64,000 nt of DNA from Photobacterium malacitanum (GCF_900185615.1 NZ_FYAK01000002.1:496001-560000), one strand, 5' to 3'; numbered from the stretch's first letter, positions 27,176 through 37,425 are shown. The notes: generated from the sequence alone by a model not told the origin. Made by a program: numbers and translations.

Positions 27176-27595
27176 ATGCCTAACTTATCTTTTATTATCA
27201 TGACTAATCGTATTTATTCTATTGTTTGCGTATTTCTCATTAATCTCATAATGTTTAATTGGCATAATCAACACAGTGTATTCAGTTTTTCTATCATTCT
27301 ATGGTCGTTAGTCCCTCTTTTAGGTTTACATTATGTTATTAAACACTATGAAGTTTTCCATAATAAAGCGCTTACCGTTATCAAATCGTATTCTGCCTGG
27401 GTATTATTCTTTGCGTGGATAACGTGTATATGTTTTTCTATAACAATGCCTTACGCTGTAAATGTGATTAGTGAAACCAATGACCATTATATTTCACTGT
27501 ATCTCTTATCGCCTGCCGTTAGTTTATTCGTCGCCAGTATTGCTGCGTTTATCGCTAGCTTAATAACGATTATTGTTGCTCGGCTAGTGCGTTAA
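27176..27595 (+). CDS. Small four-helix membrane protein of unknown function
   Basis: A 139-residue hydrophobic protein with four likely membrane segments (about 13-30, 35-55, 71-95 and 107-135). The ATG at 27176 lacks a Shine-Dalgarno sequence; an ATG eight codons later (MTNRIYS) is an equal candidate. I recognise no family. It precedes the amino acid exchanger by 260 bases on the same strand, but an apparent regulatory region lies between, so a shared transcript is doubtful. Confidence 0.6.
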   Translation: MPNLSFIIMTNRIYSIVCVFLINLIMFNWHNQHSVFSFSIILWSLVPLLGLHYVIKHYEVFHNKALTVIKSYSAWVLFFAWITCICFSITMPYAVNVISETNDHYISLYLLSPAVSLFVASIAAFIASLITIIVARLVR

Positions 27596-27736
27596 TCATT
27601 ATATCCACACCCAATATGCATATTGCTTAGTAGTTATCTCCTCTTAAATATACAACTATCGCCAAAACGACAATTGCTTAAAAATGCAAATTAAACTATC
27701 AGAATTTGGCAGCTAAATTCGCTTCCCAAAACTAAA

Positions 27737-27793
27737 ATCGATCATTACTATAAAATCGATTTTTACGGACAGACAGTTTAAATATCGATATTT
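27737..27793 (+). promoter_or_regulatory. ATCGAT cluster upstream of the exchanger gene
   Basis: ATCGAT occurs three times (27737, 27755, 27784), the last within the perfect palindrome AAATATCGATATTT (27780-27793). The cluster sits 65-120 bases before the start of the tyrosine exchanger gene and may bind a regulator. No known consensus is matched. Confidence 0.35.
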
Positions 27794-27858
27794 TCAATAT
27801 TCATAGAGTATCGTTTTTTAAGTCTTTACTGCTTAACTGATAGATTTTGAGGTCTACA

Positions 27859-29292
27859 ATGGCAAGCTCCAATTCTTCACCCGCTAAAATTGGCGTATTT
27901 AGTTTCGTCATGATTACCGCTGCGGTTGTTATGAGTGTTCGTACACTCCCAATGACAGCGCAGCCAGGAATGATGACGATATTCTTAACGTTAGCTGCAG
28001 CAATTTGTTTTATGATTCCAACTGCACTCGTTTCGGCAGAGCTAGCAACAGCTTGGCCTGAAGATGGTGGTATCTTTATCTGGGTTCGTGAGGCATTTGG
28101 CGAACGTATGGGTTTCGTTGCTGTATGGATGCAATGGATTCAAATGGTATTTGGCATGACATCTATTTTGATGATTGTCGGTGCTATTTTCGCTTACGCT
28201 TTTGATCCAGCATTAGCACAAAACAAGATGTACATTCTTGCCGTGATCTTAGTCGTTTACTGGGCATGTACGCTAGGTAATATGCGTGGTGTTAAAACAC
28301 TGGGTTGGGTATCTACTCTTTGTGTAATCTTGGGTGTATTTTTACCATTCTTTGTACTTGTAGCATGTGCGATTGCCTACCTTGTTGGTGGTCACCCTAT
28401 TGTTACTGACCTTTCATTAACTACAGCTAACCTTATTCCTGATTTTTCAGACAAAGGGACTTGGGCACTGTTTATCGGCTTCGTATTCGTAGTAATGGGT
28501 ATGGAAGTATCAGCATCTAACGTATCTCATGTTAAAAATGCTGAACGTAACTACCCTATCGCTGTGTTCTTAGTGGCATTATTTGTAGTTATTGTGTCTG
28601 TTGTGGGTTCATTTGCTATCTTCATTGGTATTCCAACTAAACACATTTCAATGACAGCAGGTCTTATTCAAGCATTCCAAACATACTTCAAGATGTGGGG
28701 TCTAGGCTGGTTAACACCTATCATGGCAGTTTGTATGGCGATTGGTCTTGCAGGTCAAGTTAACTCTTGGGTTTTAGGTCCAGTACGTGGTCTACAAGCC
28801 ACAGCAAATGCTGGCGCACTACCTAAGGTTCTACAAAAAACCAATAAACAAGGCGTACCAGTTAACCTTATTTACCTTCAAGCAATCCTGATCTCAATTG
28901 TAGGTGTGCTTATCTGTGTAATGCCTAACGTAGACTCTTTCTACTTTATGCTTCTAGGTTTAACATCTTTAGTGTACATCGTTGCTTATTTATTGATGTT
29001 CTCTGCAGCTATTTACCTTCGTTACAAACGTCCTGATATCAAACGTAGCTTTACAGTTCCTGGTGGCAACATCGGTATGTGGATCTGCTCTGGCTTAGGT
29101 ATCGCAACATGTCTACTAGCGGGTTACTTTGGTTTTCAAGCACCATCAAGCTACGTCGGCACTGCAAGCAGTTACTTCAACTTCCAGTTCTTTGGCTTAG
29201 TTATCATGATTATTATCCCAATTATCGTATACGCATGGGGTAAACGTTCAAACAAAGCTGAACCAACAAAAGCTGCTGCTAAAGCACACTAA
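27859..29292 (+). CDS. APC-family tyrosine/tyramine-type exchanger
   Basis: A 477-residue transporter with 12 membrane segments. The ATG at 27859 has GAGG six bases upstream. The N-terminal stretch AMMSVRTLP...ALVSAELATAWPEDGGIFIWVREAFGERMGFVAVWMQWIQMVFGM is typical of the glutamate:GABA antiporter (GadC) branch of the APC superfamily, to which the tyrosine/tyramine exchangers of lactic acid bacteria also belong. The next gene is a tyrosine decarboxylase, so exchange of external tyrosine for internal tyramine is the most likely job, giving proton consumption and acid resistance. Other amino acid/amine pairs cannot be excluded. A long hairpin separates it from the decarboxylase gene. Confidence 0.82.
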   Translation: MASSNSSPAKIGVFSFVMITAAVVMSVRTLPMTAQPGMMTIFLTLAAAICFMIPTALVSAELATAWPEDGGIFIWVREAFGERMGFVAVWMQWIQMVFGMTSILMIVGAIFAYAFDPALAQNKMYILAVILVVYWACTLGNMRGVKTLGWVSTLCVILGVFLPFFVLVACAIAYLVGGHPIVTDLSLTTANLIPDFSDKGTWALFIGFVFVVMGMEVSASNVSHVKNAERNYPIAVFLVALFVVIVSVVGSFAIFIGIPTKHISMTAGLIQAFQTYFKMWGLGWLTPIMAVCMAIGLAGQVNSWVLGPVRGLQATANAGALPKVLQKTNKQGVPVNLIYLQAILISIVGVLICVMPNVDSFYFMLLGLTSLVYIVAYLLMFSAAIYLRYKRPDIKRSFTVPGGNIGMWICSGLGIATCLLAGYFGFQAPSSYVGTASSYFNFQFFGLVIMIIIPIIVYAWGKRSNKAEPTKAAAKAH

Positions 29293-29340
29293 TAAATAAC
29301 AAAACCTCCTTAACGTTTATTAACGCTATCGCAGGGAATA

Positions 29341-29402
29341 GAGAGAGAGCCATTAATACCGTAACGCACTTAATGACTTACTCGGTAATGGCTTTCCTCT
29401 CT
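29341..29402 (+). promoter_or_regulatory. Intercistronic hairpin between exchanger and decarboxylase
   Basis: AGCCATTA...CCG at the left pairs with CGGTAATGGCT at the right, extended by GAGAG/CTCTC. This makes a long imperfect stem of about 62 bases with a 3-base bulge. It starts about 48 bases after the exchanger stop and could attenuate, process or stabilise a shared transcript. Confidence 0.55.
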
Positions 29403-29525
29403 TATAACAATCGATTTAGCGGTCTCAGACCAAAAATTATTAAATAACGACTAAAACAATATATTCATTACGACTCACAAACTGTCTTTTGAATTGTGTT
29501 TATTGATAAGTAAATAGGTTTTATT

Positions 29526-31439
29526 ATGAGCAACAAAATGAACGTAGATGCCCTATTCTTAGGTCCAAAATCAGAAAACCAAGTATTCTTCAAAGAAATG
29601 ATGGATTACGCTGTCAGTGAACATATGCATTGGCGTTCTGATTTCCACCCTGAAGATGCGCCATTAATGACGCCTGTTACTCAACATCAACCTGATTTCC
29701 GCGATACGCTTTACCGTACTGAAGGCATTCTGCAAGATCTATCAGCACGCCTTAAAACAAAGTCAGTGCCTTGGTTCTCTCCTCGTTACCTTGGCCATAT
29801 GAATGCTGATACATTAATGGTGTCAAACCTTGCATACGTGATGACGATGCTTTACAACCCAAATAACTGTGCACATGAAGCGTCACCTGTGACGACAGAA
29901 CTTGAGTTAGCTGCAGGTCATGACCTATGCCGTATGTTTGGCTACGATGTAAACAAATCATGGGCACATATCACTTCAGGCGGTACTGTTGCTAACTATG
30001 AAGGTGTTTGGGTTGCACGTAACCTTAAAACAATGCCACTAGCCATTGCTGCTTGTGAAAAATCAAAAGATCTTGTTGAAGGTATGACTGAGCACCAGCT
30101 ACTGAATATGAAATCTAAGGATATTCTAGATCTAACAGATGAGTTGAAAAAACGCGGTATTTTTGAAGAAGTTCGTGCATTAACAGCACGTGGCGTCGGG
30201 GTTGATGCTGGCAAACTAGGTAAATTCTTAGTACCTCGTTCTAAACACTATTCTTGGATGAAAGCAATGGATGTACTTGGCCTAGGTCAAGAGCATATCA
30301 TTCCACTAGATGTTGATGGTAACTACCGTACTGACGTAGAAAAAATGCGTGAAGTAACGTTCAAATTAATGGAAGAAGGCACACCTATTCTTGGTATGGT
30401 ATCTGTTGTTGGTACTACAGAAGAAGGCTCTATTGATGCGGTACATGAAGTGATCAAACTTCGTCAAGAGTGTGAAGAGAAATACGGTGCTTCTTTCTAT
30501 GTTCACGTTGATGCAGCATACGGTGGTTACGTACGTTCAATGTTCCTTGATGATGATAACCAATTCATGGAATACGATGCACTGATCGAGCGTTATCGTA
30601 ACGATGATGTGATCCCTGAAGGCGTTGTATGGCCTAAACGTGCTGTTTATGATGCTTTTGCTGCTATGTCTGAAGCTGATTCTATCACTGTCGATCCACA
30701 TAAGGTTGGTTTCATTCAATACGCAGCGGGCGCTGTCGCTATGAAAGACAAGCGTATTGTAGACTTAATTTCTTACCACGCAGCTTACGTATTTGAAGAA
30801 GCGGGTGACGAAAATGAAGAAGATAAGCAAGTAGTACTTGGCTCTTCTATCATGGAAGGTTCAAAAGCCGGTGCAACAGCTGCTGCAGTATGGGCCGCTC
30901 ACCGTCTAGTACCACTAAACATCAGTGGCTATGGTCATGTTATTGGTCGTGGTATTGTGACTGCCGATTGGTTTGCGAAAAAACTTGCTACAGCTGAACC
31001 ATTTGTTGTTGATGGTCGTCGGTTTGAGGTTCGTCCTCTAATGCACCCAGACTTCCATATGGTTGACTTTACTTTCAAAGAAATCGGTAACGATAGTTTA
31101 GAAGCGCATAACAAACTAAACCAACGTATTTACGAACTATGCTCTTACGCAACAGGTCGTACTTATACTAAAGACTTCCTAACCTCTTCTACTTCTCTAT
31201 CAGAAGAAGAATACGGTCAAACTCCACGTCTCTATGCAGAAAGCCGTGGCTTTAGTGATAATGAGTGGAACACAGTTGGTTCTGTATATATTCTTCGTTC
31301 AGCGGTTATGACTCACTTCCTACGTGATGAAATTCGCTTTAATAATTACTGGAATAACCTTCGTGATGTATTCACAAGCCTTCTAAGTGAAATTATTGAT
31401 GAAGAAAACAAACAAAAATTAGCACATACCGCTGCTTAA
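29526..31439 (+). CDS. tdc: Tyrosine decarboxylase (PLP-dependent)
   Basis: A 637-residue group II decarboxylase that turns tyrosine into tyramine and CO2. It parallels Enterococcus TyrDC in order and motif: SPRYLGHMNADTLM, NNCAHEASPVTTELE, LVPRSKHYSWMKAMDVLGLG, VVGTTEEGSIDAV, YVHVDAAYGGYVRSMFLDDDN and TVDPHKVGFIQYAAG, where K393 is the PLP lysine. Size also matches the 610-640 residues of that group. AGG lies seven bases before the ATG. It sits between an APC exchanger and a TyrP-type permease plus tyrS, the same components as Gram-positive tyramine operons. Activity on DOPA or phenylalanine is possible. A strong terminator follows. Confidence 0.92.
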   Translation: MSNKMNVDALFLGPKSENQVFFKEMMDYAVSEHMHWRSDFHPEDAPLMTPVTQHQPDFRDTLYRTEGILQDLSARLKTKSVPWFSPRYLGHMNADTLMVSNLAYVMTMLYNPNNCAHEASPVTTELELAAGHDLCRMFGYDVNKSWAHITSGGTVANYEGVWVARNLKTMPLAIAACEKSKDLVEGMTEHQLLNMKSKDILDLTDELKKRGIFEEVRALTARGVGVDAGKLGKFLVPRSKHYSWMKAMDVLGLGQEHIIPLDVDGNYRTDVEKMREVTFKLMEEGTPILGMVSVVGTTEEGSIDAVHEVIKLRQECEEKYGASFYVHVDAAYGGYVRSMFLDDDNQFMEYDALIERYRNDDVIPEGVVWPKRAVYDAFAAMSEADSITVDPHKVGFIQYAAGAVAMKDKRIVDLISYHAAYVFEEAGDENEEDKQVVLGSSIMEGSKAGATAAAVWAAHRLVPLNISGYGHVIGRGIVTADWFAKKLATAEPFVVDGRRFEVRPLMHPDFHMVDFTFKEIGNDSLEAHNKLNQRIYELCSYATGRTYTKDFLTSSTSLSEEEYGQTPRLYAESRGFSDNEWNTVGSVYILRSAVMTHFLRDEIRFNNYWNNLRDVFTSLLSEIIDEENKQKLAHTAA

Positions 31440-31451
31440 TAAGGAATACAG

Positions 31452-31479
31452 CGCCAGTCTTCACGACTGGCGTTTTTTT
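31452..31479 (+). terminator. Terminator after tyrosine decarboxylase
   Basis: CGCCAGTC/GACTGGCG stem with a TTCAC loop, then seven Ts. It separates the exchanger-decarboxylase unit from the permease-tyrS unit. Confidence 0.9.
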
Positions 31480-31598
31480 ATATCAATGAAACCAACTTAT
31501 ATTTCAATTAATTATCGTCGATTATTTATTATCGACGGTTAAGTTCTTATTACCTAATACCTTGGTAAATATTAGGTACTATTCACAGGACAATCGTC

Positions 31599-32822
31599 AT
31601 GAATGTAAAGTCTATTGGCGCGACGCTGCTTATTTCAGGAACCATGTTAGGTGCTGGAATGCTTGCTTTACCCTTAATTTCTGCAGGGTTAGGGATTTAT
31701 AATACCATTCTATTATTAACCGTTTTATGGGCAATCATGACCTATACCGGATTAATGCTATTAGAAGTTTGTCTTAATTATCCTGAAGGAACAGGCCTTG
31801 AAGCCATTGCTTATGATTTATTTGGCAACACAGGTAAATGGGTAATTAATATATCACTACTGTTATTACTTTATGCGTTATCGTGTGCTTATATAGCCGG
31901 TGCATCGTCGATATATAAAAATGATTTCGCTGATTATTTTCATATATCGTTATCATCACATACCATTGCAATTGTATTCACAATAATTATTGCTACCATT
32001 GTATTTATCAGCACCAAAGCAGTTGATATTGCCAATCGAGTGTTATTTACCAGTAATATCGTTATTTTCTTTCTTCTGGTTATAACGATTATCCCCTACC
32101 TTCATGGTCACTTTTTAGTCAACAGTCACGATTCAGCAAAATATGCTTTTGCGGCGATTCCTGTATTTATTACTGCCTTTGGTTTTCATGGTAGTGTACC
32201 CAGCATGGTGAAATATATTGGTCGTGATAAACCCAAAACATTGCGTAATATTTTTGTTGCTGGCGGTTTACTTCCACTCGTTGTTTATATTATTTGGGAA
32301 ATTAGCATGTTAGGCTCGTTACCTCGATTTGGTAACCATAGTTTTCAATATGTTGCACAACACGGCTCAAGTGTTGGCGTTATGCTTCAACAAATGCAGA
32401 TATTTATTCAAAATAACAACATTATTTACTTAATTGGTGCTTTCTCATCCATTGCCATGTTCACTTCCTATCTATGTGTTTCATTAGGGTTATTTGATTC
32501 ATTGGCAAGCACCTTTAAACGTGGTAATAATACTACAGACAGATTAATGACTGCTGTACTGTGCTACTTGCCACCTTTGGTTTTCACGCTTGTGTATCCT
32601 AATGGCTTTGTTCCAGCTTTAGGTGCCGCAGCAATTTTCTTAACAATCCTAGCAATTCTGTTTCCTGTGCTTGCCCTTAGAAAACTTCGTGGTAAACAAC
32701 ATCAAATTGAATATAATGTAGCGACAAATAATATAGCGTTATTTGTTGTAGGATTTATTGGTCTACAAGTCATAATAAACCAGATACTGACATTGAATAA
32801 TGCCGTACCTATTTTTAAATAA
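31599..32822 (+). CDS. tyrP: TyrP-type aromatic amino acid permease
   Basis: A 407-residue inner membrane permease of the HAAAP family with about 11 segments. The opening [27 protein letters not shown] is the family signature, and [12 protein letters not shown] and [16 protein letters not shown] are also characteristic. TyrP and Mtr relatives import tyrosine or tryptophan with protons. AGGA lies eight bases before the start. Ending 29 bases before tyrS, it is probably co-transcribed with it. Given the tyrosine decarboxylase upstream, tyrosine is the likely substrate. Confidence 0.88.
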   Translation: MNVKSIGATLLISGTMLGAGMLALPLISAGLGIYNTILLLTVLWAIMTYTGLMLLEVCLNYPEGTGLEAIAYDLFGNTGKWVINISLLLLLYALSCAYIAGASSIYKNDFADYFHISLSSHTIAIVFTIIIATIVFISTKAVDIANRVLFTSNIVIFFLLVITIIPYLHGHFLVNSHDSAKYAFAAIPVFITAFGFHGSVPSMVKYIGRDKPKTLRNIFVAGGLLPLVVYIIWEISMLGSLPRFGNHSFQYVAQHGSSVGVMLQQMQIFIQNNNIIYLIGAFSSIAMFTSYLCVSLGLFDSLASTFKRGNNTTDRLMTAVLCYLPPLVFTLVYPNGFVPALGAAAIFLTILAILFPVLALRKLRGKQHQIEYNVATNNIALFVVGFIGLQVIINQILTLNNAVPIFK

Positions 32823-32851
32823 ACGTAAATAAAATGATTATTGGAGAACAC

Positions 32852-34126
32852 ATGAATCATTTGAATTTAATTCAGGAGCTTAAAGATCGCGGTCTGATCG
32901 CTCAAATTACGGATGAAGAAGCTTTAAGCGAACGTTTAGCGAAGGGTCCGATTACATTATATTGCGGCTTTGATCCAACGGCAGATAGTTTACACCTAGG
33001 TCATCTGGTACCTCTACTTTGCCTTAAGCGCTTCCAAGAAGCGGGTCATAATCCAGTAGCCTTGGTTGGCGGCGCTACCGGTATGATTGGTGATCCAAGC
33101 TTTAAAGCGACTGAGCGTTCACTTAACACTTTAGATATTGTTGCAGACTGGGTTACTAAAATCCAACGTCAAGTTTCTCCTTTCCTTGATTTTGACAATG
33201 CAACAAACCCTGCTCGCATGGTAAACAACCATGACTGGTTTGGTAATATGGATGTTCTAACATTCTTACGTGATATTGGTAAGCACTTCTCTGTGAACCA
33301 AATGATCAGCAAAGAATCTGTTAAGCAACGTATTAACCGTGACGAAGTAGGTATCTCTTTTACCGAGTTCGCTTACAGCTTGCTACAATCTTATGACTTT
33401 GCAAGCATGAACAAAGACATGGGCATGGAACTGCAAATCGGTGGTTCTGACCAATGGGGTAACATCACTGCAGGTATCGACCTAACTCGTCGTATGAACC
33501 AACAGCAAGTATTCGGTATGACTGTACCGCTAATTACGAAGTCTGATGGTACTAAATTTGGTAAAACTGAAGGCGGCGCTGTTTGGCTAGACCCAAGCAA
33601 AACTAGCCCATACAAGTTCTACCAATTCTGGATGAACACAGCAGATGCTGACGTATACCGTTTCCTACGTTTCTTTACTTTCCTTTCTGAAGAAGAAATT
33701 CAACAGATCGAAGAAGATGATCGTAACAGCGGCAAAGCGCCTCAAGCACAACGTATTCTTGCAGAAAAAGCAACGGCACTAGTACACGGTGAAGAGCAAT
33801 TAGCAGCAGCGCAGAATATTACTCGCTGCCTATTTGAAAATGACCTTGAGCACTTATCAGAGTCTGATTTTGCACAACTAGCGCAAGATGGTATGCCAAC
33901 AGCACAAGCATCTGGTGAAGATGATCTTCAACAAGTACTTGTTAATGCTGAGCTAGCAACATCTCGCAGCCAAGCGAAAACTCACATTTCGTCAAACGCA
34001 ATCATGGTGAATGGCGAAAAAGTAAGTGATGCTTACTACGCTTTCCAAGATGCTGACAAACTATTTGGTCGTTACACACTTATCCGTCGTGGTAAGAAAA
34101 ACTACAGCCTTATCGTTTGGGGTTAA
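32852..34126 (+). CDS. tyrS: Tyrosyl-tRNA synthetase
   Basis: A 424-residue class I aminoacyl-tRNA synthetase, the same length as E. coli TyrS. The ATG at 32852 is preferred because GGAG lies five bases upstream; an earlier in-frame ATG has none. The HIGH-type motif is HLGHLVPL, the tyrosine pocket includes [16 protein letters not shown] and [11 protein letters not shown], and KFGKTEGG stands for KMSKS. The C-terminal part is an S4 RNA-binding domain ([21 protein letters not shown]). It charges tRNA-Tyr. A tyrS gene beside tyrosine permease and decarboxylase genes is known from tyramine operons, where it can be a second copy that senses tyrosine. Whether another tyrS exists elsewhere in this genome cannot be seen. 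Confidence 0.95.
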   Translation: MNHLNLIQELKDRGLIAQITDEEALSERLAKGPITLYCGFDPTADSLHLGHLVPLLCLKRFQEAGHNPVALVGGATGMIGDPSFKATERSLNTLDIVADWVTKIQRQVSPFLDFDNATNPARMVNNHDWFGNMDVLTFLRDIGKHFSVNQMISKESVKQRINRDEVGISFTEFAYSLLQSYDFASMNKDMGMELQIGGSDQWGNITAGIDLTRRMNQQQVFGMTVPLITKSDGTKFGKTEGGAVWLDPSKTSPYKFYQFWMNTADADVYRFLRFFTFLSEEEIQQIEEDDRNSGKAPQAQRILAEKATALVHGEEQLAAAQNITRCLFENDLEHLSESDFAQLAQDGMPTAQASGEDDLQQVLVNAELATSRSQAKTHISSNAIMVNGEKVSDAYYAFQDADKLFGRYTLIRRGKKNYSLIVWG

Positions 34127-34166
34127 TCCTTAACGGGTAATTGTTATCTTGATTATAGATAACACT

Positions 34167-34202
34167 AAAAACCACCGTTACTAATCATAGCGGTGGTTTT
34201 TT
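34167..34202 (+). terminator. Terminator of tyrS
   Basis: AAAAACCACCG pairs with CGGTGGTTTTT across a 13-base loop and ends in a T-run. Confidence 0.88.
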
Positions 34203-34262
34203 ATTACTAATAACAAGCACCTCGCACCATTCCGCATCCACTCACCTCGTTTGCTCTCTCCC

Positions 34263-34355
<93 letters not shown>

Positions 34356-34498
34356 AATTCTTTCCCATAAACACGATACCGCTAACACAATTTGATATTT
34401 TTATTAATAAATTGCCACTTAATTTGATTTAACCCCACCCTTTACTCGCCCATTTACGTTTACAGTCATAGCATTCCATGCCAATACGAAACTAAATT

Positions 34499-35611
34499 AT
34501 GTCGACTATTAATCAACAACGCCTTATTAACCACTTTATTGAACTTATCAAAATCAATAGTGAATCACGCAATGAAAAAGCCATTGCTGAAACCCTAGCT
34601 GAACAATTAGGTGAATTAGGCTTCAGTGTCCATCGTTTACCTGTACCAGAAGCGGTATCTAACGGCTTTAATATTTATGCGCGTTTAGACGGTAACATCA
34701 ATGACACTATCGCTATTAGTTGTCATATGGACACCGTCAATCCAGGTAATGATATCGAGCCTATTATTGAGAATGGCGTGATCCGCTCAAAAGGCGACAC
34801 CATTTTAGGCGGTGATGATAAATCAGGCATTGCTGCAATTATGGAAGCGGTACGTTGTATTCAAGCAGACAACCGTGAGCACAAAACCATTGAGTTGGCT
34901 TTTACTGTTCATGAAGAAGGTGGTTTACAAGGCTCTAAACTGTTTGATATGAGCTACATTACTGCAGAGAAAGCGATTGTATTAGATTCAGGCGGTGCGA
35001 TTGGTGCGATTGTAACCACAGCACCTGGTCAACAAAGCTTAAAAATCACAATTACAGGTAAACCTGCCCATGCTGGTTTAGCGCCAGAGGAAGGCATTAA
35101 CGCATTAACCGTTGCGGCTGATGCTATCACCAACATGCGCTTATCACGTATTGATGAAGAAACCACAGCAAACATTGGCGTTGTTCAAGGCGGACAAGTG
35201 ACCAATATTGTAATGCCTTCACTATACCTTGCAGCAGAAGCACGTTCTTTAAATGATACCAAGCTTGAACGCCAGACTGCACATATGATTGAAACCTTTG
35301 AGCAAGCTGCAGCGAAGCACGGCGCTCAGATCAATATCGAATCGAGCCGTTCTTACAATGCTTATCATATTGATGATAATGACCCACATGTACAAAGTAT
35401 TATGGCGGCATTTAGCGCTAATGGCTTAACCCCGTTTACAAAATCAACCGGCGGCGGCAGTGATGCCAATGTATTTAATGGTAATGGTTTAAAAACAGTC
35501 AATCTATCGACGGGTATGAGTAAAGTTCATACAACAGAAGAATTTATTACTGTTGACGATATGACAAAAATCACTGAATTTTTATATACATTCCTATGTA
35601 AAAATGACTAA
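34499..35611 (+). CDS. PepT-like M20-family metallopeptidase
   Basis: A 370-residue cytosolic zinc peptidase of the M20/M25/M40 group, of the peptidase T-like subgroup. Metal and catalytic residues are visible: ISCHMDTVNPG (H76, D78), GGDDKSG (D106) and VHEEGG (E139-E140). The smaller dimerisation domain starts at TGKPAHAGLAPEEG. It should cleave short peptides or N-acyl amino acids. No Shine-Dalgarno sequence is obvious before the ATG. The gene stands alone, with the 7-bp tandem repeat upstream. Confidence 0.85.
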   Translation: MSTINQQRLINHFIELIKINSESRNEKAIAETLAEQLGELGFSVHRLPVPEAVSNGFNIYARLDGNINDTIAISCHMDTVNPGNDIEPIIENGVIRSKGDTILGGDDKSGIAAIMEAVRCIQADNREHKTIELAFTVHEEGGLQGSKLFDMSYITAEKAIVLDSGGAIGAIVTTAPGQQSLKITITGKPAHAGLAPEEGINALTVAADAITNMRLSRIDEETTANIGVVQGGQVTNIVMPSLYLAAEARSLNDTKLERQTAHMIETFEQAAAKHGAQINIESSRSYNAYHIDDNDPHVQSIMAAFSANGLTPFTKSTGGGSDANVFNGNGLKTVNLSTGMSKVHTTEEFITVDDMTKITEFLYTFLCKND

Positions 35612-35916
35612 TAACCAATACAAAATTAACAACAAAAACAAATAACTTACAGCGACTTACTTATTTTTACTCATAATTAAAACAAGTAAGTCGCCATATA
35701 GACAACAAACACTCATAAAGCCACGTAACTAATCAATCGTATTAACATTTATTATTCAGACTTGAAAATTATGTCACTACCATGACCTTTTAAAAAGGTA
35801 TATAGTATACCTGTTAAAAACACAGCAGGATGCTTAACCAAACATGTGACTATTCTATATCCAATCATCTTATCTTAGATATAGAGTGCAACACCCTAAA
35901 TAAAGAAGATTTAACG
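35612..35916. other. Intergenic spacer
   Basis: About 305 AT-rich bases after the peptidase gene. An ORF reading in from 35830 joins the small gene below but lacks a start signal. Short AAGTAAGTCG-type repeats occur near 35648-35692, without a clear function. Confidence 0.35.
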
Positions 35917-36084
35917 ATGGATATTCAACATCTAACACCAACCGAAAAAGATCTGTTTATTAAAACATTAGCTGAGTGTTATCGACGTCTAAAAGCTGCA
36001 AAAATAGAAGCAAAAGAACTCACAAAAGATGGGTTTCAATTAATGTTCCGATCAGTTTATAAAGATATAAATAATATGACTTAA
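35917..36084 (+). CDS. Small protein of unknown function
   Basis: A 55-residue protein if read from the ATG at 35917 (MDIQHLTPTEKDLF), which has AAGAAG eight bases upstream. The frame is open 29 codons further back, to 35830, but without a ribosome site. It looks like a single helical, charged domain (LAECYRRLKAAKIEAKELTKDGF). No family is recognised. A hairpin follows 21 bases after the stop, supporting a real transcript. Confidence 0.5.
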   Translation: MDIQHLTPTEKDLFIKTLAECYRRLKAAKIEAKELTKDGFQLMFRSVYKDINNMT

Positions 36085-36105
36085 TTATTTTTTATAGTTG
36101 AGCAC

Positions 36106-36129
36106 TGAGGCGTACAACTAGACGCCTCA
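36106..36129. terminator. Terminator-like hairpin between small gene and gcvT
   Basis: TGAGGCGT/ACGCCTCA, a perfect 8-base stem with an 8-base loop, lies between convergent genes. T-runs are weak on both sides. Confidence 0.55.
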
Positions 36130-36173
36130 ATAAAGATGATCAGCCACAATAAACACTTATCGGCTACGGACAT

Positions 36174-37292
36174 CTATCCACGATAATAACGTTGAGCAAC
36201 AAAAGGCATTTTAGTGACTGTCATTGGCAATCGCTTACCACGTACTTCTGCAAATAATACTGTATCAATCTCACTCGATGTCGGCACGACATAGGCCATG
36301 GCAACAGGAATCGCAACTGAAGGACCAAAACTGCCACTAGTAACCACTCCGACATAATTATCGTTCGCATCGAATAATAGGCTACCTTCTCGCACTGGTG
36401 CTTTTGTCTGACCAATTAACCCCACTCGCTTACGACTCACAGCTTTAGTCGCCATTTGCGTTAAGATAACATCAGCGCCAATAAAGCCACCACTACGTTC
36501 ACCACCAGTACGACGAATTTTACTGATCCCCCATAATAAACTTGCTTCAATCGGTGTGGTTGTCGAATCAAGATCATGCCCATACAAACATAAACCACAC
36601 TCTAAACGCAGTGAATCACGTGCACCCAAGCCGATCCATTCAACATATTCATTGGCAAGTAAAGCTGTCGCTAATGCTTGTGCATGTGAATTTGGTACTG
36701 AAATTTCAAAACCATCTTCACCAGTATAACCTGAACGGCTGACATAACATTCTTGACCTAACAGCTCAATACGTACCGCATCCATAAATAGCATCTCACG
36801 CACTTGAGGGTTCAATTGTGCTAACACCTCGACAGCTTTAGGACCTTGCAACGCTAATAATGCGCGATCGGTAACGACTTCCAGCTCTACACCTGCTTGT
36901 AAATGTGATTGTAAATGTGCGATATCTTGCGCTTTACAGGCAGCATTGACCACAATAAACAAATGATCGCCAAAATTCGTCACCATCAAATCATCTTCAA
37001 TACCACCCGCTTCATTGGTAAAAAATGCATAGCGCTGTTTGCCTTCAGGTAAATCAATAATATCCACAGGAACTAACATTTCGAGCATTTTTGCTGCATT
37101 TTCGCCCCATAAACGTAGCTGTCCCATGTGTGACACATCAAACAACCCAGCTGCATCACGACAATGCAAATGCTCCTTTTTAACGCCTAAATTATACTGC
37201 ACAGGCATTTCATAACCTGCAAAAGGCACCATTTTGGCCCCCAGTCTGACATGTAGATCATATAACGGAGTCTGTAATAAAGATTGAGACAT
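36174..37292 (-). CDS. gcvT: Glycine cleavage system T protein (aminomethyltransferase)
   Basis: A 372-residue cytosolic enzyme that takes the aminomethyl group from the H protein, releases ammonia and makes 5,10-methylene-tetrahydrofolate. Features are HVRLGAKMVPFAGYEMPVQY at the N-terminus, DAAGLFDVSHMGQ, RSGYTGEDGFEI and ARDSLRLECGLCLYGHD, all GcvT signatures. GGGAG lies upstream of the ATG. It is transcribed away from gcvH-gcvP across about 250 bases with a PurR-like box, so the three are probably controlled together. No glycine riboswitch was found in the leader. Confidence 0.95.
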   Translation of the reverse strand: MSQSLLQTPLYDLHVRLGAKMVPFAGYEMPVQYNLGVKKEHLHCRDAAGLFDVSHMGQLRLWGENAAKMLEMLVPVDIIDLPEGKQRYAFFTNEAGGIEDDLMVTNFGDHLFIVVNAACKAQDIAHLQSHLQAGVELEVVTDRALLALQGPKAVEVLAQLNPQVREMLFMDAVRIELLGQECYVSRSGYTGEDGFEISVPNSHAQALATALLANEYVEWIGLGARDSLRLECGLCLYGHDLDSTTTPIEASLLWGISKIRRTGGERSGGFIGADVILTQMATKAVSRKRVGLIGQTKAPVREGSLLFDANDNYVGVVTSGSFGPSVAIPVAMAYVVPTSSEIDTVLFAEVRGKRLPMTVTKMPFVAQRYYRG

Positions 37293-37425
37293 GATGATTT
37301 ACTCCCAAATAGCCACAGGCGATATCCAATGATTATTTCACCCTATCAAAAGCATCACTGGAACGGAAAAGCCAATGCTTGATATCTTGATCGCATCCGC
37401 AATATTGTTAAATAGCTATGACAAC

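Noticed and set aside
27596-31598. TyrR boxes upstream of the tyrosine genes
   Set aside because: No TGTAAA-N6-TTTACA-like site was found in any of the three intergenic regions.
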